Below, piece by piece: positions 34,598 to 44,000 of a stretch of DNA of 64,000 nt; the stretch's first letter is position 1; the number at the start of each line of letters is the position of its first letter. This stretch comes from an uncultured Chitinophaga sp. (GTDB taxonomy: Bacteria > Bacteroidota > Bacteroidia > Chitinophagales > Chitinophagaceae). The translations under genes and the position numbers were made by a program. The notes under the pieces were generated by a model. That model was given only the letters and a program-made list of their open reading frames with translations, made no database searches and was not told where the DNA came from. The stretch lies in NCBI RefSeq assembly GCF_937898475.1, contig NZ_CALEJS010000021.1, forward strand, positions 54,479 to 118,478, in the 5' to 3' direction.

Positions 34598-35512
34598 GGC
34601 TTGCCTGCCGGTAGTTAAATGCTTTAGTTTGCTAAAGGCAGAAAGGCTTCCATGATATATCTTCAGCCACTGCTGGTTGCTTAAAAAGAAACCCTGCGCA
34701 AAAATGAATATCAGCTGAAAATCGTATAACATCATGAATATACCAATGCCCGCGTGAAGGATAATTGCCACCGGTATTAAATATTTTCTGAGCGCCCTGG
34801 TCCAGATCAGTATGGGGTACAATAATTCCAGCAGTAAGGTGCCGTAGGTAGTAGTCACAACAAATACAGCGCTGTTGGCCAGACTGGTGTTAAAGGGAGT
34901 GCCATTGAACCGCTCCAGGTTAAAGGTATAATAGGTGGCTACTCCGCTAAACCATACATCCGCATGTATTTTATGGATAGCGCTGATGAAATAGATCAGG
35001 CATAAATGCATGCAGATACTCATGCCGGCTAAATTGGAAGCTAGGCACCTTAGCTTATAGAACCGGGCGCCTTCATACCCGGATATCGAGAAATACCTGA
35101 AGCTGTCTGCAAACGCCAGGTACAGCAGGATAAACCGCAGGAAATTGTCTCCTCCGTTCAGGATCTGCGGGCAAAGTTTCTGCGTGATATCATATAACAG
35201 GAAGACTACTATGGCGGAGAAATTTTTTCCCACGCCGAAAAGCAGTAAGATCAGGAACAGGATATACACGCCGAAGAAAGTATAAATACGATCTCTCACC
35301 AGGGATGCATCAAACGAGATAAAGAACTCACTGATATACCGGTGCATAGGCGCCAGGTAGCCGGCGTCAGTATACAGCAATGGCAGGAATTGCCACGAGA
35401 AGGCCACCTGTTTCAGAAGCAGTAAACAGGCGAAGACCCTGCAGCAGCTCAGGTAAAAGCTGTAGTTATTGGCTACCGTAAGCCCCATAACGAATGCGTT
35501 TATCTTTTTCAT
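34586..35512 (-). CDS. HTTM-domain membrane protein (SdpB-like)
   Basis: A 308-residue polytopic membrane protein with roughly seven or eight helices. The segments FYLSCCRVFACLLLLKQVAF at the N-terminus, MSICMHLCLIYFISAIHKIH and YGTLLLELLYPILIWTR match the look of HTTM proteins (gamma-carboxylase/DoxX-related helices); the group includes SdpB, needed for maturation of the Bacillus SDP toxin. It lies 2 bp after the SdpA-like gene in the same operon, and a small exported peptide is encoded first. The C-terminus (HLTTGRQASAA) overlaps a terminator stem. SdpB function here is inferred from fold and neighbourhood. Confidence 0.75.
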   Translation of the reverse strand: MKKINAFVMGLTVANNYSFYLSCCRVFACLLLLKQVAFSWQFLPLLYTDAGYLAPMHRYISEFFISFDASLVRDRIYTFFGVYILFLILLLFGVGKNFSAIVVFLLYDITQKLCPQILNGGDNFLRFILLYLAFADSFRYFSISGYEGARFYKLRCLASNLAGMSICMHLCLIYFISAIHKIHADVWFSGVATYYTFNLERFNGTPFNTSLANSAVFVVTTTYGTLLLELLYPILIWTRALRKYLIPVAIILHAGIGIFMMLYDFQLIFIFAQGFFLSNQQWLKIYHGSLSAFSKLKHLTTGRQASAA

Positions 35513-35514
35513 GT

Positions 35515-36141
35515 TTAAAGGTTGAAGGGGTGGCTACTGAATGCGATCTCTTCTTTCCCTTTTTGTAGTTTCCTGTCAACAAACTGGGGGATATATACCT
35601 TGGTAATGATAACCTGGCAGCTCACATCGTTTTTATTGATCCCGTTCTCGTCAGCAATTTTACGGGCATACTTTATCAGTGTCCGGAAGTCGCTTGTTTT
35701 TTCTATATCGTTCACGATTCTTTCTTTTACACTGGTATCTTTTTCTTTGAACAGTGACTGCATACTTTTACTGGCAAACACATCGTGCAGCAGTTTTACA
35801 TTGCCTTCAATATTGATGAGCGAGGATGCCAGTATATAGTCCATCTTCTGGTAGTATTCATTAAAGGGCGCCTTCTCATGCTTTGCAAGCACGATAGGAG
35901 CTATAGCTTCGAAAACGTCTTTGTGTTTCGTAGTTGTATTTTTAAATATAATGTATACCCGCTGGTTATAGGTAGGGGGTGGTGCAAAGAAGGACCAGCG
36001 CTGATAAAAATGTGTATTAAAGATCTCCCGTCCAATATCTGCCGATATATTTAAAGGATTGGCAGGAGCTACAAAGAATATTGTTGCAAGCCAGTAGGTA
36101 CAAAACAAAAGAAAAACAGCGATATAAAGTCCTGATTTCAT
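35515..36141 (-). CDS. SdpA-like / DUF5819-type membrane-anchored protein
   Basis: A 208-residue protein. One N-terminal membrane helix (YIAVFLLFCTYWLATIFFV) is followed by an extracytoplasmic domain starting ANPLNISADIG. The motif HFYQRWSFFAPPPTYNQRVY at about residues 44-63 corresponds to the conserved Q-x-W-x-F-F-x-P-x-P pattern I associate with SdpA and DUF5819 proteins, which are encoded beside HTTM/SdpB proteins. The rest is alpha/beta with no catalytic motif visible. It directly precedes the SdpB-like gene. In Bacillus, SdpA and SdpB together process proSdpC; the same job is proposed here for the peptide at 36206. Confidence 0.68.
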   Translation of the reverse strand: MKSGLYIAVFLLFCTYWLATIFFVAPANPLNISADIGREIFNTHFYQRWSFFAPPPTYNQRVYIIFKNTTTKHKDVFEAIAPIVLAKHEKAPFNEYYQKMDYILASSLINIEGNVKLLHDVFASKSMQSLFKEKDTSVKERIVNDIEKTSDFRTLIKYARKIADENGINKNDVSCQVIITKVYIPQFVDRKLQKGKEEIAFSSHPFNL

Positions 36142-36167
36142 TTTTGTCAGTTTTTATGGTGTTAATT

Positions 36168-36201
36168 AAAGCCTTTCAGCGGGGAAATGCTGAAAGGCTT
36201 T
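36168..36201 (-). terminator. Strong hairpin between peptide gene and SdpA-like gene
   Basis: A 13-bp perfect stem (AAAGCCTTTCAGC at 36168-36180 with 36189-36201) and an 8-nt loop. On the minus strand it follows the peptide stop by 5 bp and precedes the SdpA-like start by 27 bp, with only a weak U-tract. Partial termination would give high peptide and low maturation-protein output. Confidence 0.7.
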
Positions 36202-36205
36202 ACTG

Positions 36206-36547
36206 CTACATCCTGGGAGCATCCAGGTTACGCATATCCACTTCCTTCATCACATTTTTGTATGTCCCCAGCAAGGAGGAGCGGGTAGTAAATCCGAACA
36301 GCCAATTGGCAGCCGCAGCAGTAGCGGCCGCAGTACCCAGGTAGGATGACTCCGCTAATGCAAACGCCACTGCAGGGGTGAAAAGGGGAGTACGGTTGGA
36401 TGAAACGATGGTGGATAAAGATGTGTTGAATCCGGAGGTCTTTTCCCGGTTGTTCAACAGGTCAGGCGCCACCTCTGGTGCAGGCCTGAATGACATTGCC
36501 GCAAGAGAGACCCCTCCCGCAAACAACAGGGCATGAATTGTTTTCAT
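36206..36547 (-). CDS. Small exported hydrophobic protein, candidate toxin precursor
   Basis: A 113-residue product from the ATG at 36547 (MKTIHALLFAGGVSLAAM); upstream in-frame residues to 36658 have no signal character and are discarded. A signal peptide is followed by a polar propeptide-like stretch (EVAPDLLNNREKTSGFNTS). The central region of about 35 residues is strongly hydrophobic (TPAVAFALAESSYLGTAAAT, AAAANWLFGF), and a charged tail follows (NVMKEVDMRNLDAPRM). The architecture resembles proSdpC, where an internal hydrophobic peptide is excised, but there is no Cys pair as in Bacillus SDP. It is the first gene of the unit with SdpA- and SdpB-like proteins. I recognise no family; the toxin role is inference. 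Confidence 0.65.
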   Translation of the reverse strand: MKTIHALLFAGGVSLAAMSFRPAPEVAPDLLNNREKTSGFNTSLSTIVSSNRTPLFTPAVAFALAESSYLGTAAATAAAANWLFGFTTRSSLLGTYKNVMKEVDMRNLDAPRM

Positions 36548-36699
36548 TTTTCGGATTTTAAGGTTAACTAAAAACGAGCGCCATAGCCGGGGAAGCACCT
36601 CAGCCGGTTTGCTCATGTAAGCTGAGAACAAAGTAAGGCATAATTGAGGCGAATGCATGCTGTATAAATACGCAATCAGCCGGGGTATTATTACTAAAT

Positions 36700-36729
36700 A
36701 TGCAAGCCCGCTCAGTGGCGGGCTTGCAT
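36700..36729 (-). terminator. Terminator of the seven-gene minus-strand operon
   Basis: ATGCAAGCCCGC (36700-36711) pairs perfectly with 36718-36729 around a 6-nt loop. It lies 35 bp beyond the SH3b gene stop at 36764. The minus-strand tail (ATTTAGTAATAAT) is only moderately U-rich. Confidence 0.65.
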
Positions 36730-36763
36730 TTCCTGGCAGATGATGAGTGCGTTTTGGGGAGCA

Positions 36764-37396
36764 TCAGCGCGTTGGCTGTGAGGGTCCGGTTTCCGTTCTG
36801 TTTTTCTTCAGATAATGCAGGTTCACAAATCCTTCCCTGCCATTATACCTTATTTTTACCCATTCCGCATTGCGGCTGTCGTAGAAGCCCTTTTGCAAAA
36901 CCTCTGCTTCCTGGCCCCGTTTTAGTGTGGATATGACGCGGCCGAATTTCGAGGCGGTGGATCGTATATTTACGTCAGTGGTGGCAATATAGAATTCCCG
37001 GGTGATCTCCACCGCAACTGCAGGTCTGGCAATTCCTGAAAGGTTAAAATCTGAAGTGTACTGCGCAGGTTTATTGATCATGCACATTATGGTGATTACA
37101 AGGGCCGCGAGCAGCAGCGGACACAGGATCAGCCATTTCTGCAACTTTTTCTTTTTAACCGCCACGGTTACTCCTGTAATGCTGCCAATAAAAAGGCCCA
37201 GCATTCCCCATACGAGGACAGGGTTAAGCGCATCTATCCTGAGCATGTTGTCTACAAGAAAGAAGAAGTTGTACCCATAGAAGGCAGCTACTATAACAAG
37301 CAATAAAATAAGCTGTCCCAGCACATATAAACCGATCGTCGCTCCTATAATGATCAGTACCCATTCACCCGTCCCTGTTTTTTTACCGGTGCTCAT
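36764..37396 (-). CDS. Membrane-anchored SH3b domain protein
   Basis: A 210-residue protein with three hydrophobic helices in the first 110 residues (WVLIIIGATIGLYVLGQLIL, VLVWGMLGLFIGSITGVTVA, WLILCPLLLAALVITIMCMI). A bacterial SH3-like domain follows at about 138-200 (YIATTDVNIRSTASKFGRVI, GQEAEVLQKGF, WVKIRYNGREGFVNLHYLKK). SH3b domains bind wall peptides or partner proteins in the periplasm. It is the last gene of the operon and overlaps the preceding gene by 4 bp (ATGA), indicating translational coupling. Its specific role in the tubulin-like/Hsp70-like system is unknown. Confidence 0.82.
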   Translation of the reverse strand: MSTGKKTGTGEWVLIIIGATIGLYVLGQLILLLVIVAAFYGYNFFFLVDNMLRIDALNPVLVWGMLGLFIGSITGVTVAVKKKKLQKWLILCPLLLAALVITIMCMINKPAQYTSDFNLSGIARPAVAVEITREFYIATTDVNIRSTASKFGRVISTLKRGQEAEVLQKGFYDSRNAEWVKIRYNGREGFVNLHYLKKNRTETGPSQPTR

Positions 37397-39456
37397 CTTT
37401 TAATAAGGTATTTGATAAGAAAATATAATCCTGTACAGATCCCTGCTGCAAAGAGAAAAAACGCACCTCCAAAAAGGGCAAAATAACCATAATGCTCCCG
37501 GGCAATTTCCCAATGAACGAAAGTATTATATGAATTCCCCAGCCAGTCACTATGTTTTGTAGCGATGAGCAGCCGGATAAGCGCAAAAAAGACAGCGGTT
37601 ATAACTGCATAACGGCATATTTCGGTAATAAAAGCCTTCCGGGGAAATACTACTGTAAAAGTAACAGGGATACTGATCTTTTGTTGTTCGAAAGTGGTAA
37701 CCACCAGGCTGGTATCATAATGAACGCCTTTTACAAGCATGCCGGAGTCAATGCTCAGTGTTACAATGCAATGCGTAACGCCGGTGGTGTTGTTAATGGC
37801 AATCAGCTCAGGTGAGACCGAAACACCCGGTATGTTTTTAGAGAATGTAAGGTAAGCTGCTGTATAGCCCCTCGTTTTGTTGGTAAAGGTGATTTGGGTT
37901 TGGATGATCTCCCCGCTCTGGATACCGGGATATGCCAGCGAGCTGGTGTCAGTGGAGAGATCAGCATGCGGAAGCGCAGGTTTAAGCAGGTGCAGAAAAT
38001 ATTCAAGACCATTGTCCTGCCTTGATTGAAACGCATCTCTTACTTTATTCCAGGCAGCGGTGATATGAGACTGGTTGATGGCATCCAGCCATACGGGGAT
38101 CCATTGATTGAAAAGTTCCTGTTTCCCTGCATCCCAGCTCTTCTTATCTTTATTTATAACTGTACACAGCTCCTGCGGTTGTTTTACACTATTGATACCG
38201 TCAAATAAGTAAGGCAGGTCCTTGTTGAATGTATAGATGAACCGCAGGAACGCCAGGTCTAAGTTTTCGGCGCTATCCCTTATCACCAGGAAATTGCTGT
38301 AGGCGGCAGGGTTGGTTTCTTTCAGCCATATTTCGATGTATCCTTTTTTGAATTGGTCTTTTCCCTGTTTGTGGGCCAGTTCATTTTCGGTAAAGAAGCT
38401 GCAAAGCGCTGCTACCCCGCTGGCCGTACGGCCGGCAGAAAACCGGTAAGGTAAGGAACGGTTCAACCTGTAAACAATGCTCAGGAAAACAGCTTCCCGG
38501 TCTTTGGAAGTCTTTGCAATGTTGCCGATCTCCCTGGCAAGCACAATGTCTTTCTGTGCGATGGACTGTTGAAGCAGCAGCAGGTCATCCTTTATCAGCG
38601 TTTTAGCTTCCGCCGGATCATCAAAAAGAATGCTGCCAACCTGCTCCATGGTGCTTGCATACTTACCAGGTAGTATCTGGATCTGCAGGAGCTTTCTTTC
38701 CTCTTCAAGTTTTTCTGCCGCTTCTCTTTTTTCCTGGGTCATCCAGCTGTTCACAGACAGCAGCTGTTCTATCAGTGATTCGCCAGACAAGGTTCCGTAA
38801 GGCTGGAAGTGCAGGGCGTCGATCGTTTTTTTAATGATAACGGCAGTTTCGTCCGGCGTGAGCCCATATTTAAGCCCGCGGTTCAGGCACAGCTGGACCT
38901 CGGATTTGTCTGCAACGCCATCCATCGTCATATGCTCCAGGCTGTCTTTTAGCTGCTCTTCGCCCTTTTGTATACGGGCATTGTTGATCTCAGTATAGTA
39001 TTGTGCAACACCATCAGGGGCGCTCAGTTTGTTGTAAGCCTTTTTTAGTTTGTTCAGGCTGTTCTCTATAGTGCCCTCGCCGTATTTATTTTTGAAAGCA
39101 ATACGGTTGCCGCCTGTATTCATACGGTCCGCCTTACTTTTCCAGAATTCTTCCAGTAAGCTGTAATTTCCTTTTAATATGTCGGAAGTGATGAACCGGT
39201 ACTGTTGGTAGTCGAGGTACAATACCTCGAAGGGGTTGTCAGAATGAATTACTTTCCAGTCACCTGCCTGATCGTCAAAACCTTCAGGAAGCTGTTTCAA
39301 TCCGCCGGATGCAGTGCTTAGAGCAAGTCTTTCCTTTAGTGTAGTGGCAACAGGCTCTTTGCTTTCTGCAGTTACGGAGGTTTGTTCCCCGCTGAGGATG
39401 GCTTCGGGGTTGTTACTGTTTTCAGCCGCTCCCGGCAATATTTTTTCTCCTGGCAT
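37393..39456 (-). CDS. Large membrane-anchored protein of unknown function
   Basis: A 687-residue protein. An acidic disordered N-terminus (1-60) leads to a helical domain (FEVLYLDYQQYRFITSDILK, LLEEFWKSKADRMN, IENSLNKLKKAYNKL). A coiled-coil segment lies near 245-270 (EKREAAEKLEEERKLLQIQI), followed by more helices with two similar stretches (FLSIVYRLNRSLPYRFSAG and FLRFIYTFNKDLPYLFDGI). A beta-sandwich-like domain spans about 515-610 (GIQSGEIIQTQITFTNKTRG), and two membrane helices close the protein (ICRYAVITAVFFALIRLLIA, YFALFGGAFFLFAAGICTGL). The soluble part is probably cytoplasmic, facing the Hsp70-like and tubulin-like partners. I recognise no family. It starts 27 bp after the Hsp70 gene. 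Confidence 0.75.
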   Translation of the reverse strand: MPGEKILPGAAENSNNPEAILSGEQTSVTAESKEPVATTLKERLALSTASGGLKQLPEGFDDQAGDWKVIHSDNPFEVLYLDYQQYRFITSDILKGNYSLLEEFWKSKADRMNTGGNRIAFKNKYGEGTIENSLNKLKKAYNKLSAPDGVAQYYTEINNARIQKGEEQLKDSLEHMTMDGVADKSEVQLCLNRGLKYGLTPDETAVIIKKTIDALHFQPYGTLSGESLIEQLLSVNSWMTQEKREAAEKLEEERKLLQIQILPGKYASTMEQVGSILFDDPAEAKTLIKDDLLLLQQSIAQKDIVLAREIGNIAKTSKDREAVFLSIVYRLNRSLPYRFSAGRTASGVAALCSFFTENELAHKQGKDQFKKGYIEIWLKETNPAAYSNFLVIRDSAENLDLAFLRFIYTFNKDLPYLFDGINSVKQPQELCTVINKDKKSWDAGKQELFNQWIPVWLDAINQSHITAAWNKVRDAFQSRQDNGLEYFLHLLKPALPHADLSTDTSSLAYPGIQSGEIIQTQITFTNKTRGYTAAYLTFSKNIPGVSVSPELIAINNTTGVTHCIVTLSIDSGMLVKGVHYDTSLVVTTFEQQKISIPVTFTVVFPRKAFITEICRYAVITAVFFALIRLLIATKHSDWLGNSYNTFVHWEIAREHYGYFALFGGAFFLFAAGICTGLYFLIKYLIKR

Positions 39457-39483
39457 GTTGGTTTCGATATTAAAGGCAAAGGA

Positions 39484-41010
39484 TTATAATCTTATATCGA
39501 TTTCGTTGATCTTATTCCTTAATTCATGCTTGTCTATATCAACATCGTCGCTTTGTATCCATAGCTCTTTCCTGGCGTCAGGCGGAAACTCTACGATTGA
39601 TCCAAGCACACCGTCTTCATTCACCGTGATCGTTACTTTAACATTACCCGGGGGATTACCCAGTTCGAGTCTGCCCCGCAACACGCACTCATCCGGTTGC
39701 CTGGATTCACCTTCATATATTTTCAGTATGGCATTAGATTCAGCCGGGAAATCCTGCTCAACTTTAACCGGCAGCATGCGGTTTCTTTCAATCAGTGGTT
39801 CTATGTATGGTTTCCCGTTGATCTTCACTTCAATTCCAACGGCCTTGGAGGTTACATCTTTTACACGGTTTCTCCTTGTGCCGTATATTACTGCGCCGGT
39901 GGCAATGGCCGTATCGTAGCTGAATCCCGGTATATTCCTGGGGATTTTCCTTTTTGATAAGGCTTCCAGCATATCCGGTATCATAGGCATCCTGCACGCG
40001 CCGCCGGCCAGTATAATATCATCAATATCTCCCCAGCTCAGGTTGGCTTTTTCGAGCGCCTTTGTGCAAATGGTTCTGCAAAGGGACAACAGGTTGGATG
40101 AGCGCTCTTCAAAATAAAAGGGCGCTTCGGTATCCATATCAAGGTCATTCATGTCGTTCTGCAAGGGATTGCTGCGGTAGAGTGTTATCTCTACGTCGTC
40201 GCCCTCCGATGTGATGATGACGTTTGTCTGTTCATTAACGGTAAGTTCGAATTTTGCTTCCAGTGCTTTTTGCTGAATATCCCACCCCATATCTTCAGGG
40301 ATGTCTTTGCCAGTTCGTTTGCGGAACTCACTGTAGAGGTAATCCATGATCAGCTCATCCCAATCCTTTCCACCCAGTTCGTCGGCACCGTCGGAGGTGA
40401 GCACGATGCTGTCGCCGTTCTGGATCCGTAATATGGTAACATCCAAGGTACCTCCTCCCAGGTCAAATACCAGGATCTTTTTATTTTCCTGTAAGGTTCT
40501 GCCATAGGCAAGAGCGGCGGCAGTGGGTTCATTGATGATGGCCACCACATCGAGACCGGCGGCGTAGCCCGCTTTGCGTGTTTCCTGTCTTTGGAGATCG
40601 CCAAAGTACGCCGGTACGGTGATCACCGCAGGTATAATTGTGCTCTTTTCTTCTGCATCCTTTGGCAAAATGCCATTTTTCCGGAAGAAGAGGAATGCTT
40701 CTTTTTTGAGTTTTCGCAGGATAATGGCAGACATACCTGCAGCTCCGTAATAATACCCGTTTATTTCATAACGGGAATTGATATGCCGTGGTTTACCCAT
40801 ATCCCGCTTTACAAATTCATAGATCGGAGAGGTGGGTGTTATTTTCCGGTCGTTGGCTTTTTTTCCTACGCAAGCTGCCTTTCCATCAAACCAGATTACG
40901 GAGGGTGTTGTTTCCTGTGCGTCTGTATTAGGAATTATTTTCGGCATTCCATTTTCATCAATGAAAGCCACACAGGAATAAGTAGTTCCAAGATCAATGC
41001 CTAGCAGCAT
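39484..41010 (-). CDS. DnaK-like Hsp70 protein, short form
   Basis: Hsp70-superfamily ATPase of 508 residues. The nucleotide-binding signatures are complete: LLGIDLGTTYSCVAFI (phosphate-1), IINEPTAAALAYG, LVFDLGGGTLDVTIL (phosphate-2) and DIDDIILAGGACRMPMIPDM (adenosine). A reduced beta-type substrate domain follows (KINGKPYIEPLIERNRMLP, VTITVNEDGVLG), but the alpha-helical lid of housekeeping DnaK (about 630 residues) is missing, and there is no DnaJ or GrpE gene nearby. It is therefore a specialised paralogue. It lies 2 bp after the 1150-residue ATPase gene, which carries a second actin/Hsp70-type domain. Confidence 0.93.
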   Translation of the reverse strand: MLLGIDLGTTYSCVAFIDENGMPKIIPNTDAQETTPSVIWFDGKAACVGKKANDRKITPTSPIYEFVKRDMGKPRHINSRYEINGYYYGAAGMSAIILRKLKKEAFLFFRKNGILPKDAEEKSTIIPAVITVPAYFGDLQRQETRKAGYAAGLDVVAIINEPTAAALAYGRTLQENKKILVFDLGGGTLDVTILRIQNGDSIVLTSDGADELGGKDWDELIMDYLYSEFRKRTGKDIPEDMGWDIQQKALEAKFELTVNEQTNVIITSEGDDVEITLYRSNPLQNDMNDLDMDTEAPFYFEERSSNLLSLCRTICTKALEKANLSWGDIDDIILAGGACRMPMIPDMLEALSKRKIPRNIPGFSYDTAIATGAVIYGTRRNRVKDVTSKAVGIEVKINGKPYIEPLIERNRMLPVKVEQDFPAESNAILKIYEGESRQPDECVLRGRLELGNPPGNVKVTITVNEDGVLGSIVEFPPDARKELWIQSDDVDIDKHELRNKINEIDIRL

Positions 41011-41012
41011 AT

Positions 41013-44000
41013 TCAGATCATTTTAGATTTTATTATCTCCAGTAATAGCTTTATTTCTATGATAAACACCGGCTCGATCAGGCGCTGGCTTTCTTTAAGC
41101 GATTGCATCCTGATATATTCTTTCAACACGCCATCCCTGATAATGCGTTTTTCGGCCTCTCCCAGCACAATCTTTGTATCTTCAGTGAACAATCCATTCT
41201 TTATCCCGAAGAAGTTCAGGATATCTATAAAGCGTATCAAACGGTCAAGCGAAGTTGTTTTGAATCTTGTTCTGTTTGTTTCATCAAACAGGTCCCTGTT
41301 GGAAATAGGCATATGGAAAGGAACGGATCTGTCCAGCAGTTCAATATTTTCCCCGCATACTACGCCTGCATAGAACTGATGTACATTAGTGCTTTCTGAA
41401 GGCATGTCATATTCATCGTTCATGTCATTACTGGATCCGGATAACAGCCCGTTATTGTTATCAAGATCCATTACTACCAGTCCGCCGGATGCCTCGCTTT
41501 TATACCCGGGCGACTGCAATTGTTCTACTGCTTTGGCCTTAACGGGTTGCGGTAAAGCAGATTTGTCGTTCAGGCAATTAAAGAAGGCAGCATTGAGTAT
41601 CCTGGAGGCAATACCCTGCTTGTTATATTTGCCGAAGTCAATCCAGTTAATGAGTTTTGCCGCGTTACCTCCCCAATGGAGGTTAATGCCGTCATCCGAT
41701 ATCCTGGTAAGCAAGCCGCCTACCTGTTCGTTGGTAGAGATACATACCTCTGCGGCATAAAAGGATAAGGCGCCGAACTCGAGCGCAATGATTTGCCGCA
41801 GCTGCTGAACGTCTTTGTTGTTTGCATGTTTTACAAGCATTTCCTGCACACGTTCCTCCTCATTTTTCAGGATGAGGTTCAAACGGGCTGAAAAGTATCC
41901 TGGTTCATTCTTTTTTTCTTCCAGGGCAATGGCTGCTTCTTTTGTAAAGAGCAGCTCGCATACCCGGTTGTTTGTTTGCAATATGCTTGCCAGCTGCCGC
42001 CCGGCCAGCAATACCGAAGCATCGAATGCAATATTGTTAAGATACCATATGCTGATATCTGTTGTGCCTCCGCCCACATCCAGGCAGATGGCGGCTATCT
42101 CTTTATTTGCGCGCTGGCTGATATCCTTGATGGTAAGCGGGCTGGCGAAGTATTCGCCGGCGGCTATTCCTTCCGTTTTAAATATGGGCTTCTTTATCCG
42201 GATCTTTATCTCGTTGTCTGCCGTTACTTCCCTGTGGATATCCAGCACCCGGTAATTCTGTATCGCACCATCGTATTTCAACAGCTTTTCGAATACCCGC
42301 TCCCATTCACGTTGAAACACCTCAATGTTTGTGGTAGAGAATGCTTTGGGATAAGAGCAGGCCAATCGCACCTCGCTCACGTTTTCCCTGACCACTTCAA
42401 TCAGCAGCAGGAACAACAGGCTTTCCAGGAAGTATTCCGTATTTCTTTCGCCGGCGCCGTCCCATTTTATATCGGATAGAACATTGTCGGGAAATTTATA
42501 GGCAAGGGGATAATATATAAAGTAATCCAGCACCATGGTCTCCTTATTGGCGAGGTTATATATTTTAAGGGTGCTGGGAATGGGAAGGATCACTTTCCGG
42601 GTTGGAAAGAAGTATTCTTCCAGGGCATGGTTGCGTATTTCCGGATCGCTTTCGGTAATGCTTCTATAGTAGTCCGGGAAGTTGTAGCTCCATCTTTCCG
42701 CTGAATCTGCCGAGCCTCTGTTTTTATAGACATTGGTATTGGAGGTGCCGAAGTCAATGCCTACCGTCCAGGTATGCTTAAGTCCCTGAACGCTGTTTTT
42801 CTTTTCTATTAAAAGCAGTCCAAGGGCGGCATCCTTCTCGTTGTTAACGGCAATCGCTTCAGGGAAGCAGTTGTCGCCAAATAGCTGTGATATTTTTACC
42901 CGCTCTGATACATGATCATGTTTAAGCTGCCGTTCGCGGTCCTGGGTAATGGCTATCTCACCTTCAACAATGGGTTGCATATGAAAACTGTCTGCTTTTC
43001 CCTGAAACAGATAGTAGCGTCTCCAGCTTTCGCCCAGGTAATCCGGGAAAATTTCCAGTATGGGAGCATCTACCTCCACAATCTCGCCTTCTTCGCTTTG
43101 GTTCACTTTTGTTTTATAGGTCCGTTCAACTTTATAACCTGACCGCCCTTCCATTGGCAGGTAAAAGGAGAATTTCACAGTGCTTCCCTCATCCTTGAAG
43201 GAAGGGTTCAGTTTCTCTTTAATCTCATTGGCAGAAAAGAAGGAGAGTATTTCTTTCCTGAAAGGAAGGATATATTTTTTATTGATGTTTAATTCTTCTT
43301 CCGGATCATTGAGCATGTAGCCATTCTTGGCCTTCAGCAGGGTAGGAGAGAGGAAGTAGAGCTCCGGCCTTACCCACATACCTTTATCAGACCCTATATC
43401 AATTCCGTTGATTGTTTGCCCGGAAGGAGCATTGAAAAATCTTTCAATAATAGCCTTCGAATTATCGCCGAGGGATTTTGGAATTAAGCCGTTCCAGATG
43501 TTCACCTGTTCGCTGAGTATTTTTTCCGTTATCATTACCACCCGCAGCTCCTTTTTCCTGGATGACTGCAGTAGGATATCTGAGATCAGCTCATCAGACT
43601 TTATAGTCTCATCCCTTCGAAGCGGATGTAATAACCTTTCATACACGTTGTACTCTGCGAGGAAGGTGGCGACGCCTTTAACGTCGATGGCGTCTTCTGC
43701 TACCTTGTGGGTTTTTACATCGATAGAGGCATTTTCTTTCAGCCCCAGCTTCATCCTGATTTCGTCCAGCCAGTCGTTTAACAATTCATTGATAGTGCTT
43801 ACAACGGCGTTGTCAGGGTTGCTCTGATCTGCATAGAAAATGGGGATCAGCTTTTTTTGCAGATGATACAGCCATTCTCCCAGGTATTCCAGGCCGTCTT
43901 CTTTATTCTCAGGAGGGGCCAGGAAGCCATCTTTATCTTTAAAGGAGAAAGCAACCTGTTTTAACCGGTGACTGTAATCTACACCTGTATAGACGAGTGT

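Noticed and set aside
39484..41010. Housekeeping dnaK
   Set aside because: Only 508 residues, no helical lid, no DnaJ or GrpE nearby, and embedded in an operon with a tubulin-like GTPase; treated as a specialised Hsp70.
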